Made by a program: the position numbers and the translations under genes. This document shows, piece after piece, positions 16,174-24,174 of a stretch of 24,960 bases of DNA (within the stretch, counting starts at the first letter, position 1; each line of letters begins with the position of its first letter). The notes under the pieces are model-generated. The model had not been told where the DNA came from. It saw nothing but the letters and a program-made list of their open reading frames with translations, and did not search any database. Origin of the DNA: Leptospira abararensis (GTDB taxonomy: Bacteria; Spirochaetota; Leptospiria; Leptospirales; Leptospiraceae); the NCBI RefSeq assembly GCF_016918735.1, contig NZ_JAFFPR010000064.1:1-24960 (forward strand). The letters run 5' to 3'.

Positions 16174-17108
16174 TAGTTTCCCTTTTTTAGATCTTTCATT
16201 AATTCTCTCATTAAACCTTTTGTTTGGATAATTCCATATAACTTTCGTTCTAGTGCATCAATTTCATAACTAAATTTTGCATTTGGGTCACCTTCAAAAA
16301 TATAACCAAACTTCCGAATCCCTTGGATTGCTTTTTTTGTATTGCCTTCCATAATTCCCCGAGTGACAGAATAGTAGATATCAATAGCAAGTGAATCCCA
16401 TAGGTTTTGTCGAAAACCAGCTTCCCTTTTATCAAGTGCAGTCAGTAAAGTTTCTACTTCTGATTTATTGTAACTTTCAAATTCATTATAAGCAATTATG
16501 TAACGAGTTAATAGCTTTTTGCATTTTGTCAGATTGTTAGATTTTGTTGCAGTTAAAACTTGTTGGTATAAAGTATGTAACTCGGTTTCGACATAAACTT
16601 TCTTTCTTGTTTTGTCTAAACGAATGGGATTAAAAGCAGTCTGCAAATCTTCAGCAGTTAAATTCGCAATCGTTTCTTCAAACTTCTTTTCGTTCGATTC
16701 ATTTGTAATTTTTGCGAATTCTTTTAAGGGTCTTTCAATCGCATAAACTAAGTCGATTGCTTCCACAGAAGCAGCAAGTTCTGTGTTCTCTTGTATTCGA
16801 TCTAGGAAAAAAATACAGGAGTCTCCCAAAGCAGATAAACTTTCCGCCAATCCTTGAGAAATCAAACGTTTGCATTGGTGTGCGATAGTATGTTTATAGG
16901 CTGGATCTTCGATGTCCTGGTGGATTTTATCCATCATTTTAGCCGTCGATGATCCCAAGTGTGCTTTGTCTCTTTCAAAGCCAGCAAAGACTAGTGGATC
17001 ATATAGGTAGGCTACGAAATTCTTTTTACCTGAAAGGGCAAGTAATCTGATATTTTTTACAATTTCTAGTGCAAGATCGGGAGAAATAAAGGTTCGTTTA
17101 TTGGCCAT
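16173..17108 (-). CDS. Uncharacterised helical protein heading the partner-switching operon
   Basis: 311 residues, no signal peptide or membrane helix, mostly predicted alpha helix, presumably cytoplasmic. I do not recognise a domain. Visible segments are a basic N terminus (MANKRTFISPDLALEIVKNI), a Cys/His-containing stretch IAHQCKRLISQGLAESL, and a Lys/Arg-rich C terminus (IQTKGLMRELMKDLKKGN). It is the first gene of the operon and its TAA overlaps the ATG of the STAS gene, so stoichiometric production with the antagonist is likely. It could be a sensor input, a scaffold or the client of the switch; the sequence does not tell which. No strong ribosome site precedes ATG 17108. Confidence 0.8.
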   Translation of the reverse strand: MANKRTFISPDLALEIVKNIRLLALSGKKNFVAYLYDPLVFAGFERDKAHLGSSTAKMMDKIHQDIEDPAYKHTIAHQCKRLISQGLAESLSALGDSCIFFLDRIQENTELAASVEAIDLVYAIERPLKEFAKITNESNEKKFEETIANLTAEDLQTAFNPIRLDKTRKKVYVETELHTLYQQVLTATKSNNLTKCKKLLTRYIIAYNEFESYNKSEVETLLTALDKREAGFRQNLWDSLAIDIYYSVTRGIMEGNTKKAIQGIRKFGYIFEGDPNAKFSYEIDALERKLYGIIQTKGLMRELMKDLKKGN

Positions 17109-17230
17109 TGTAAAGAATCACGAGACAATTTCAATTTGCGGATATCCCGAAAAAAGAGTAAAGACAAATCTCTAGTCACCGCTAGACGAAAAATTTGAGA
17201 AATAGCAAGAATCGGGTTTTGAAATCCCTG

Positions 17231-17255
17231 AATTCATTCTAAACTTTTATGAATT
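17231..17255. promoter_or_regulatory. Inverted repeat upstream of hydrolase gene
   Basis: Perfect 7-bp arms AATTCAT and ATGAATT with an 11-nt spacer, ending 6 nt before the AAGGAG ribosome site of the hydrolase gene. It may be an operator or a 5'-UTR stem. Such AT-rich repeats also occur by chance. Confidence 0.25.
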
Positions 17256-17271
17256 GTTTCAAGGAGATGAA

Positions 17272-18072
17272 ATGAAAACTTTTATTCTACTACATGGTTC
17301 CTACCACGGTGCTTGGAATTGGCACAAAGTAGTTCCATTACTTCAGAATCATGGACATCGCGCCATTAGCATTGATATGCCTGGACATGGGATTGATAGA
17401 AAAAAAATACACGCGGCAACCTTGAGTGACTATGTAAACAAAACGATAGCAGCGATCCAAGCAGTCGAAGGCAAAGTCATCTTACTGGCACACAGTCGAA
17501 ATGGGATTGTGATTTCACAAGTGGCAGAAAAAATTCCAGAAAAAATTGAGAAATTAATTTACTTGGCTTCTTATTTAATTCCTAACGGAAAGTCTATGAT
17601 GGAATATGCACTCCTTGATCGGAAGTCCTTAGTGATTCAAAATACAGTTCCAAAAATTTCCTTAAAACTAGCAAGTCGATTGATTAAAAATTATACTGGT
17701 TATAAAAAAACATTGATCGACCTTTTTTTACTAAAAAAATTCAGAACCCATCGTTTGAGCCAACATATCTACAAGGAAGCACTTTACCACGATTGTCCAC
17801 CGGAGATCACGGAACTTGCTAATGTTTTACTCACACCAGAACCGAACTTAGGTGGCTTTGAAAAATTAAAGTTAAGCCAAGAACGATATGGCAAAATTCC
17901 TAAAATATACATCGAATGTTTGCAAGACAGAGCTGTTACACTTTTTCTCCAAAGGCGGATGCAAAAAGATTCTCCCTGTGATCGGGTTTTTCAAATCGAC
18001 TCCAGCCATTCTCCTTTTTTTAGCAAACCAGAAGAATTATGTGGTATACTAAACGAAATCGCTAAGGAGTAA
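17272..18072 (+). CDS. Alpha/beta hydrolase, methylesterase/hydroxynitrile lyase-like
   Basis: 266 residues from ATG 17272, which has AAGGAG 5 nt upstream; an upstream in-frame TTG (17254) lies before that ribosome site and is unlikely. Cytoplasmic, no signal. The strand-helix start FILLHGSYHGAWNWHKVVPLL carries the oxyanion HG motif. The nucleophile elbow is LLAHSRNGIV (Ser75), an A-H-S-x-N-G variant of GxSxG. The acid is probably Asp219 in ECLQDRAV and the base His246 in DSSHSPFFSKPEEL. This organisation matches plant-type methylesterase and EstC/HNL-like hydrolases; the substrate is unknown. A second gene follows after 5 nt with its own ribosome site, so the two are co-transcribed. Confidence 0.87.
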   Translation: MKTFILLHGSYHGAWNWHKVVPLLQNHGHRAISIDMPGHGIDRKKIHAATLSDYVNKTIAAIQAVEGKVILLAHSRNGIVISQVAEKIPEKIEKLIYLASYLIPNGKSMMEYALLDRKSLVIQNTVPKISLKLASRLIKNYTGYKKTLIDLFLLKKFRTHRLSQHIYKEALYHDCPPEITELANVLLTPEPNLGGFEKLKLSQERYGKIPKIYIECLQDRAVTLFLQRRMQKDSPCDRVFQIDSSHSPFFSKPEELCGILNEIAKE

Positions 18073-18077
18073 AATCT

Positions 18078-18425
18078 ATGTCTGAGTTTCTTTTGGTTTT
18101 TACTATGATCATACTATCTTCGGAAAAGATCATACTCACTATGGAAAAGGTAAATCTTGTAAGTAAAACCAGGGTGGAAATTCAACAGTTTCCGTTTGAA
18201 AATACGGAAGCTGGTTTTTCCGCCGCAGATAAAGAACAAAAAAGACTAAGTAAAGACCTGCACCTCCCCGCTTCTGATTGTTTGGTGGTCTTAAACCAAG
18301 AGAAAAAAGGTTATATCCATGTTGGTCTAAGCCACCTTGACAATTTACCCGAAGTCGCCAAAATGCGAGAACCTAATATAGAGAAGATAGTGGCACTCTG
18401 TCGTATGAAAAAAGCGAAGTTTTAA
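18078..18425 (+). CDS. Small hypothetical protein following the hydrolase
   Basis: 115 residues, no recognised family. The first 21 residues are hydrophobic (EFLLVFTMIILSSEKIILT); the rest looks like a compact soluble domain with FSAADKEQKRLSKDLHLPASDCLVVLNQEKKGYIHVGLSHLD. AAGGAG lies 8 nt before ATG 18078, favouring that start. ATG 18141 (MEKVNL) would give a 94-residue soluble version. The stop lies 39 nt from the stop of the convergent recombinase gene. Confidence 0.55.
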   Translation: MSEFLLVFTMIILSSEKIILTMEKVNLVSKTRVEIQQFPFENTEAGFSAADKEQKRLSKDLHLPASDCLVVLNQEKKGYIHVGLSHLDNLPEVAKMREPNIEKIVALCRMKKAKF

Positions 18426-18464
18426 AACGAACTTCATTTCTATCCAACCCAATATGATCCAATC

Positions 18465-19349
18465 TTATCGGAATTGGAATCCATACTGGTGTTGGTTTTC
18501 AAATATTCCCAATCGAATATTTCCAATCTTTTCGAGAGGGCTTGTGATTTTTAGAAGAGAATTGGGACTCACATGCAGATAAATCAATGTGCTCTTGATA
18601 TCCGCATGACCCAAAAGTTTTTGGATGTAAACTAAACTATACCCATCCTCTAAAAGATGAGTGGCAAAGGAATGTCTCAGTGTATGGACTGTGGCATATT
18701 TTTGAATTCCCGATAATTTTCGAATCTTCTGAAATGCTGCTTGGACGGTGCGGGGACTAATAGGGACATCCTTTCCTTTCTGCGAAAAGAATAAATATGT
18801 TTTTGGATTATAAATCTCCATATACTGTTTCAGAAGGAATGCTGTTTTGTCTGCCAAGATTGCATACCTTCCGTGACCACCTTTCCCTGAAGAGATAAAG
18901 ATTGCCTTTCTTTCAAAATCAATATTGACAACCTGAAGGCTAAGTACTTCTCCAATACGAATCCCTGAAGAATAAAGTAGGGTAAAAATTGTTTTTTCAC
19001 AAACAGAAGAACAATTCGTAAGGAAGGCGGTTACCTCCGTCTGACTCAATACTGCAACAACAGTCCTTTTCCTTTTCGGAAAAGGGACCAGTTCCAACAT
19101 ATCTTTGCGACCAAGAAGAGTGTAAAAAAACAAAAATGCGCTATAAAAGACAACCAAAGAAGAATCAGATTTATTTGCCTGTCTCATATTCAGAAAAAAA
19201 TCATAGATATCCATGGGTTCCAAATCTAAAGGTGACTTTTGGAAGTATATTGCCAACCTGGACATACACATCGTATAACTTCGAATTGTCTTTTTTGCAT
19301 ACCCATGCACCGTCATATCTGAAATCATTTTATCTTTTAAAATACCCAT
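18465..19349 (-). CDS. Tyrosine recombinase/integrase
   Basis: 294 residues. N-terminal SAM-like core-binding domain (about 1-90, [21 protein letters not shown]) and catalytic domain (about 100-275) with all expected residues: Arg131 ([12 protein letters not shown]), Lys156 ([11 protein letters not shown]), His222 and Arg225 ([12 protein letters not shown]), His248 ([10 protein letters not shown]) and nucleophile Tyr257 (TLIYLHV). The following S-P-L motif (ITSPLEKIG) resembles integrases found next to IS91-type transposases and integron integrases more than housekeeping XerC/D. No IS91 transposase, attC-like array or other mobile gene adjoins it here, so its element is missing, degraded or beyond recognition. 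The recombinase seems intact and could be active. Confidence 0.92.
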   Translation of the reverse strand: MGILKDKMISDMTVHGYAKKTIRSYTMCMSRLAIYFQKSPLDLEPMDIYDFFLNMRQANKSDSSLVVFYSAFLFFYTLLGRKDMLELVPFPKRKRTVVAVLSQTEVTAFLTNCSSVCEKTIFTLLYSSGIRIGEVLSLQVVNIDFERKAIFISSGKGGHGRYAILADKTAFLLKQYMEIYNPKTYLFFSQKGKDVPISPRTVQAAFQKIRKLSGIQKYATVHTLRHSFATHLLEDGYSLVYIQKLLGHADIKSTLIYLHVSPNSLLKITSPLEKIGNIRLGIFENQHQYGFQFR

Positions 19350-19418
19350 TTGTACAGGGGACAGAATATACTAAGTAAGAAAATAAAAATAAAATGATTT
19401 TAGTACATTTAAATATAG

Positions 19419-20699
19419 TTATGGTTTTTTCAGCAAATCTACAATATTTCTGTGTCCATTTTCTAAAGCTAAACTGAGTGGAGTTTGTCCCTTTTTGTTT
19501 TTAAACGAAGGATTTGCTTTTTTTTCTAAAAGGAATTTTACGATTTCAAAACTTCCATCCCTTGCCGCGAGAATCAAAGGAGTTTGGCCTTCTATCGTAT
19601 CTGGACGGTTGATATCACATCCTAATGAAACCAATTCTTTTACAACCGCAGCGTTTTTCACTAAAACTGCTACAATTAGCGGGGTTTGGCCAAATTCATT
19701 GATCGCTTCTAAATCTGCTCCTTGGTTTACAATGGATTTTACAAATTCTAAGGAACCACCTTGTATCGCCCAAAAGAGAGGGGTGTATTTATGTTCGTCT
19801 ATCTCATTGATACCCACCCCCGTGAGTCGAAGGGCATCAAAAAGGAGAAGATGGTTTTCCCTTGCAGCATAAATCCAAAGTAATTTTCTCCTTCGTGAAT
19901 AATCCAAAAAGAATAAACCAATCAAAAGAAATAACAGTAAAAATGCACCGAATGCTCTCTTTGCGGCAAATTTAGTATCAGGATGAAAGAAAAAAACTGA
20001 ATTTTCTCCAAGAACACGAACAACGGATTCATATTTTCTAATAATCAAATATATCAATACTATATTTGTAGGCAATGTAAATGCTGCCAAGTAAGGGATA
20101 TTGACTATTTTACCATTACCTGCGTATAAAACAAAATAAATAGGAAAAAGAGCAATCAGAAAGGTATAAATGGTAATACTCTGAGTTATATAACCTTTTG
20201 TAGAACCACCTTTTGAGAGTAGAAGTCCCCTATGAAAGCTCATCAATTGCAACAAAAACGAAGAAAGGATGGCCCATACAACGGAACTTAGAATTTGCAC
20301 TGATGGAAGCGGAATGGGCATATCCCAACGATTTTTACTCATACCGACATAAAGACCGGCAAGAATGGCGACACCACCAACAAACCAAAGCGAAAAGAAA
20401 ACCCGAATCGAATGCCTCGCTCGTCGCATACGTGAGACTTTATCCTCTACTACATCTTCTTCCCCAAGGATATCTTCCACTGCCGAGGCAGCGCGTAACA
20501 TTCCAAAGACGGAAACCGCAATATAAAAACATAGAAAGGAAACTGCTAAAAGGTTCCGTTTCCAAGATATATCGCTAGAAGTGTATCGGACAAAACCAAT
20601 CAAAAGGATTGTTAAAATTGGCGGTGTAAGTAACCTAATTATAGAAATCAACCCACCGCGAAATGGATTCATCTGAGGAAGGATTTTTTCTGCATTCAT
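19419..20699 (-). CDS. Seven-helix membrane protein with C-terminal ankyrin repeats
   Basis: 426 residues. Seven hydrophobic segments (about 17-38, 50-70, 100-120, 133-153, 170-193, 200-220, 247-266) precede four or so ankyrin repeats (about 272-424), recognisable by KYTPLFWAIQGGSLEFVKSI, GQTPLIVAV, GQTPLILAARDGSFEIVKFL and GQTPLSLALENGHRNIV. The ankyrin domain is probably cytoplasmic and binds an unknown protein. The ATG follows the stop of the beta-helix/cytochrome gene by one base, so it belongs to the same operon. In other bacteria ankyrin proteins (such as AnkB of Pseudomonas) accompany periplasmic peroxide defence enzymes, which fits the cytochrome c peroxidase-like gene two positions upstream; the membrane part here is not familiar to me. 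Confidence 0.82.
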   Translation of the reverse strand: MNAEKILPQMNPFRGGLISIIRLLTPPILTILLIGFVRYTSSDISWKRNLLAVSFLCFYIAVSVFGMLRAASAVEDILGEEDVVEDKVSRMRRARHSIRVFFSLWFVGGVAILAGLYVGMSKNRWDMPIPLPSVQILSSVVWAILSSFLLQLMSFHRGLLLSKGGSTKGYITQSITIYTFLIALFPIYFVLYAGNGKIVNIPYLAAFTLPTNIVLIYLIIRKYESVVRVLGENSVFFFHPDTKFAAKRAFGAFLLLFLLIGLFFLDYSRRRKLLWIYAARENHLLLFDALRLTGVGINEIDEHKYTPLFWAIQGGSLEFVKSIVNQGADLEAINEFGQTPLIVAVLVKNAAVVKELVSLGCDINRPDTIEGQTPLILAARDGSFEIVKFLLEKKANPSFKNKKGQTPLSLALENGHRNIVDLLKKP

Positions 20700-20700
20700 A

Positions 20701-22218
20701 TTATTTCACCACCCTTTTGGCCCCTTCCTCTTTCAAATTCAGAATATAGTTAGCAACAGCCGTTAATTTTTCATTGCCCAAATACTTTTGAGAAGGCATT
20801 TCGATAAAACCCTCTCTTACCTTCTTTGGCATAGAGGCAAAGGAAACGACTCCATATACATCTTTTTTATATTTTTCTTGTATTTCCCTAATGGGAGGAC
20901 CAACCGTTCGAAGAGTCATAGAGTGGCAACCTGAACACACGGCACCAAAGACTTGTTTGCCCAACTCCCTTGCATCCGATTTGGCTTCCCCTTGTTTTGG
21001 ATCCCCAATCATCGTTTTGATTTTCTCAGTATTTTCTTGTGGATTGCAGATTCCGTAACTACTTGTGCCAATTTTTGTGACTGAATCAGGAGAAATCAAA
21101 CAATTATCTACTCCTTTCCCCGAGGCAACAATATCATATCCATCAGGAAAGATTCCCACCTTCCCACCATTAGGTGATTCCGGAATCGGATTTCCGGAGA
21201 AAACAATTCGTATCACATAAAAAAGCCAAGATACAATATCGTTCCACTTCCGGACCCCGTTATCGATAAAAACATTTTCTAAAACTTTATTTCGATCTGG
21301 ATTTGGTTCCACATCTGGATCTGGTGACTTCGAGTTAGGAAGTAAGTTATTATCACCAATTCCAATTCCCGCAAAACTGTTTCGACGTATGATATTTCCT
21401 TCAATGGTAACTTCGTCGCCCGCCATCACTCCAATTCCAATCCCTGGAGGGACACCAGCCACAAGTGCTCCCGGTTCTGCAAAATTCCTATGATTGTTAT
21501 CAAATATAAAATTTTTCCTAATGATTACGTTTTCCACTTTTTTTAAGGGAAGTCCCGGCAAAGCAAAGGCAACTATTCCCGCTGAATTATCGTAAACAGT
21601 ATTTCCTTCAATCAATACATTGGTTGAATTTTCTATTTCAATACCAATGACACTCCCATAAACCTCATTACGCCTAACATCTACGTTATGGCACATTCCT
21701 ATATAAATCGCGGCATCAGCAATTCCCAAACTAACTGTATCTTCCACCAAAATATTGGTTCCCATCGTTGGATAAATCCCATAGATTCCTGTGTTTTCCA
21801 CGATGAGCTTGCGCATGATAATGTTTCCGGCCCCTTGAGTCATAACACCGTTGGCTTTGTAATTTTTAATATGAAAGTTTTCGATAAGAAAATTGGCGCC
21901 GGATCCAATCACTCCATCGTTTAGTTTGCCTTCGCCATCCAAAATAGGCCATTTGCCGTTAACAATCACACCGGACAAAGTAAAATGAGTTTTATCCACA
22001 AATAAGAATTCATGGTAAACACCAGGGAAAACTTTTACAGTATCTCCCTTCTCCAGGGAGTCGATTACCTTTTGGATGGATTCGCCTTCGTGAACTTCCG
22101 CCGTTCGAGAAAAAACCTGTGAAGTGAAGAAAAATAGAAAACAAATAACTACCCATAGGTGGGGATTCTTTTGATTTCGATAAAAGTAAAAAGATAGAAA
22201 TGACTTTGTAAAACTCAT
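20701..22218 (-). CDS. Parallel beta-helix (NosD-like) protein fused to cytochrome c
   Basis: 505 residues, exported: a hydrophobic signal about 20-38 ends near VFSRTAEV. A right-handed beta-helix of NosD/pectate-lyase type follows (about 45-300), with repeated I-x-N/V-x-I-E-x-N rungs such as NILVEDT, NVLIEGNTVYDNSAGI, NVIIRKNFIFDNN and VTIEGNIIRRNSFAGIGIG. A linker of about 100 residues leads to a single mono-haem class I cytochrome c (about 415-495) with CSGCH (Cys428, Cys431, His432) and likely axial Met474 (IEMPSQKYL). The two parts suggest a periplasmic carbohydrate- or metal-binding scaffold carrying an electron-transfer unit. Its ATG overlaps the stop of the peroxidase-like gene (ATGA), so the two are translationally coupled and probably partners. 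Confidence 0.85.
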   Translation of the reverse strand: MSFTKSFLSFYFYRNQKNPHLWVVICFLFFFTSQVFSRTAEVHEGESIQKVIDSLEKGDTVKVFPGVYHEFLFVDKTHFTLSGVIVNGKWPILDGEGKLNDGVIGSGANFLIENFHIKNYKANGVMTQGAGNIIMRKLIVENTGIYGIYPTMGTNILVEDTVSLGIADAAIYIGMCHNVDVRRNEVYGSVIGIEIENSTNVLIEGNTVYDNSAGIVAFALPGLPLKKVENVIIRKNFIFDNNHRNFAEPGALVAGVPPGIGIGVMAGDEVTIEGNIIRRNSFAGIGIGDNNLLPNSKSPDPDVEPNPDRNKVLENVFIDNGVRKWNDIVSWLFYVIRIVFSGNPIPESPNGGKVGIFPDGYDIVASGKGVDNCLISPDSVTKIGTSSYGICNPQENTEKIKTMIGDPKQGEAKSDARELGKQVFGAVCSGCHSMTLRTVGPPIREIQEKYKKDVYGVVSFASMPKKVREGFIEMPSQKYLGNEKLTAVANYILNLKEEGAKRVVK

Positions 22219-23456
22219 TTTTTTATGGAACTCCGCTGATTATATGATTCAAATTCTAGTGCAACTGGTAAACCGGATGGAACTGACTTGGGAAATTTTG
22301 GCATGTTCGTTTCATCGTTTAATGTTTTTAAAAAAGCGACGAGCGAGGACATTTCATTTTTACTGAGACCCATTTTCCTTACATGCCAATGGATTCTGAG
22401 ATCCGCTGGAGCCCCGTTTCCTCTTCCTCCGCCTTCATTATAAAAATTCACAACATCTTCCAGTGTTTCCAAATTTCCAGAATGCATATAAGGCGCGGTC
22501 TTAGCAATATTTCTTAAAGTAGGAACGCGAAAAGAACCTCTGAGTAATTCTTGTCCCGTAATGGTTTCTCTGCCATAATCTCTCTCCGTCCGATCAAGGA
22601 CTCCGATGGTAGCAAACACATTGTTTGTGAACATTGGTGGCGGATGGCATTCAGCACACCGAGCTACAAAGGAACGAAAGACATTATAACCTAACAACTC
22701 CTCGCTACTCAAAGCTTCCTTTTCACCCTTTGACCAATGATCAAACCGACTACTAAAAGAAACAAGGGACCTTTCGAATGAAGAAATTGCATCAATGACT
22801 AAAGAAGCCGAGATTTTTTTTCCTTCCATGCCATAGGCTTGGCGAAACATTTTTTGATAGAAAGAATTTTCGTTTAACCGAGATTCAATGATTTCCTTTG
22901 AACTTCCCATTTCTTCCGGTGAATACAGTGGGCCCTCAGCCTGGTCTTCCAGATTAGAAGCTCTCCCTTCCCAAAACAAATTTTTCATATAAACAACATT
23001 CCATAAACTGGGCGCAGAACGTTTAAGTATTACACCACCTGTTCTCGTTGGTCCATATCCAATTCCATTTTTCCCCATACTTTGGTTTCTTCCGTCTGAT
23101 AAACTATAGGCTGGATGGTGACAATGAGCACATGACAGTTGTTTATCGCTAGAAAGAATGGAATCAAAAAATAAATATCTACCCAAGTCAATCACTTGGG
23201 GATCTAGTTTGACTTGCGGAAGAGTTTGTCCAAGCCCACCATTTTTCTCTAACGAATTTACGTAGCGATAATCAATCACACAAAAACCTTTTTCTTGTTT
23301 CCATCCCTTAGGACAAAGAGAGGATAGATGGAAATCAGAAGGAGGCTCGACCACCTCAAACTCTGATAATTCTTGAATGATTCCAGGTTCTACTTTAGAA
23401 CAATAACAAATAAAAGCGATAGCAGCAAAGAATCCAAAGTAAAACCGATACTTCAC
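22215..23456 (-). CDS. Di-haem cytochrome c peroxidase/MauG-family lipoprotein
   Basis: 413 residues. A signal ending in FICYC (Cys19) suggests a lipoprotein. Two c-type haem motifs: SCAHCHHP (Cys109, Cys112, His113) and RCAECHPP (Cys267, Cys270, His271). Family signatures between and after them include LFFDSILSS, RSAPSLWNVVYMKNLFWEGRA, SFERSLVSF and the ligand region APYMHSGNLETLEDVVNFYNEG. The family reduces hydrogen peroxide with electrons from a small cytochrome, or oxidises protein side chains (MauG). The cytochrome domain fused to the next protein is a plausible electron partner. First gene of the operon; a perfect FNR-type box is centred about 113 bp upstream of its start. I cannot separate peroxidase from MauG-like activity from sequence alone. 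Confidence 0.9.
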   Translation of the reverse strand: MKYRFYFGFFAAIAFICYCSKVEPGIIQELSEFEVVEPPSDFHLSSLCPKGWKQEKGFCVIDYRYVNSLEKNGGLGQTLPQVKLDPQVIDLGRYLFFDSILSSDKQLSCAHCHHPAYSLSDGRNQSMGKNGIGYGPTRTGGVILKRSAPSLWNVVYMKNLFWEGRASNLEDQAEGPLYSPEEMGSSKEIIESRLNENSFYQKMFRQAYGMEGKKISASLVIDAISSFERSLVSFSSRFDHWSKGEKEALSSEELLGYNVFRSFVARCAECHPPPMFTNNVFATIGVLDRTERDYGRETITGQELLRGSFRVPTLRNIAKTAPYMHSGNLETLEDVVNFYNEGGGRGNGAPADLRIHWHVRKMGLSKNEMSSLVAFLKTLNDETNMPKFPKSVPSGLPVALEFESYNQRSSIKK

Positions 23457-23562
23457 AAGACAAAAGAAACATAAAGAGAAAAGATAGAAATCATTTTAAT
23501 CTGCGGATTCAAAAGAAAAGCGGTGAATTTGTCATAGAAAAAAATCCTCCGCTAAAGGCTCA

Positions 23563-23576
23563 TTGATATATATCAA
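23563..23576. promoter_or_regulatory. FNR/CRP-type binding site TTGATATATATCAA
   Basis: Exact match to the FNR consensus TTGAT-N4-ATCAA, extended to a 16-bp perfect palindrome by flanking A and T. It is centred about 113 bp upstream of the di-haem peroxidase start. Cytochrome c peroxidase genes are controlled by FNR/ANR-type regulators in several proteobacteria, which makes the site functionally sensible. The transcription start is unknown. Confidence 0.6.
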
Positions 23577-23763
23577 TACAAACAGTAATGGATGATGGCA
23601 CGTTAAAGGCAAAGGAGGTTATTTTAGCGGTAACAGAACTACGAACTTTCATAGTCTGTTGGTTTTCTATACAACTCTAACAAACAATACCTAAAAAAAT
23701 TCTTATCAAATTTCAAACCGTCTAAAAACAGTTAATCGTTTATTTAATCTTGCATTAAAAACA

Positions 23764-23795
23764 AAAAGCCTTCGATCTCACAATCGAAGGCTTTT
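23764..23795 (-). terminator. Rho-independent terminator, probably bidirectional
   Basis: Perfect 13-bp stem AAAAGCCTTCGAT / ATCGAAGGCTTTT around a 6-nt loop, 28 nt past the stop of the small lipoprotein gene. The stem ends in T tracts on both strands, so it can stop transcription in either direction; the only evident client is the minus-strand lipoprotein pair. Confidence 0.88.
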
Positions 23796-23822
23796 AATAA
23801 TTTCTACCATCTAAGAAGAAAA

Positions 23823-24164
23823 TTATTTTTTCTTTCCAGCGGATCCTTTTTCAACTACTGGTGTTCCTTCAACATAAACACAGTTCAAGAATATGTACAC
23901 TCCGTGTACTCCTTTGATCGTAACATCTTTTAAACCAGTTGCACCAGGAGCTTTACTCAGTGCATCGCGAGTTGCTTCGGCAATACTTTGGTCATACCAG
24001 GCATTCAATATAGTAATACCACAGTCACGTCCTTCCACTGTTCCAGATCCAACTACTTCTAAATTTGTAGGTACTTCTAAGGAAAATTCTTTAAAATTAC
24101 CAACTTTATAAGAGCAATTTACCACAAATGCGATTGCTAATAATGACAACCATTTCATATTCAT
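23823..24164 (-). CDS. Small lipoprotein, TRL-like (tentative)
   Basis: 113 residues. The signal MNMKWLSLLAIAFVVNC ends at Cys17. The mature part has a conserved-looking core: GRDCGITILNAWYDQSIAEATRDALS then VTIKGVHGVYIFLNCVYVEGTP, with Cys48 and Cys95 that may form a disulfide, and a Lys-rich tail. The pattern recalls the TRL-like family of small envelope proteins, but I assign it only tentatively. AAGGAA lies just upstream of the start. The upstream gene at 24175-24444 encodes a similar small lipoprotein; 10 nt separate them, so they form one operon ended by the terminator at 23764-23795. Confidence 0.8.
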   Translation of the reverse strand: MNMKWLSLLAIAFVVNCSYKVGNFKEFSLEVPTNLEVVGSGTVEGRDCGITILNAWYDQSIAEATRDALSKAPGATGLKDVTIKGVHGVYIFLNCVYVEGTPVVEKGSAGKKK

Positions 24165-24174
24165 ATATTTCCTT

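Larger units (their letters stand above)
23457..23822. other. 366-bp intergenic region upstream of the peroxidase operon
   Basis: Holds the FNR-type box and the lipoprotein terminator. An inverted pair CCGCTAAA (23549-23556) and TTTAGCGG (23624-23631) flanks the box region. A 30-codon reading frame from ATG 23588 has no ribosome site and I do not accept it. No RNA gene seen. Confidence 0.55.

Noticed and set aside
18465..19418. Integron with attC array around the tyrosine recombinase
   Set aside because: No repeated attC-like sites or gene cassettes are visible on either side.
23588..23680. Thirty-codon reading frame on the plus strand after the FNR-type box
   Set aside because: No ribosome site before the ATG, no recognisable features, and it lies in a regulatory region.
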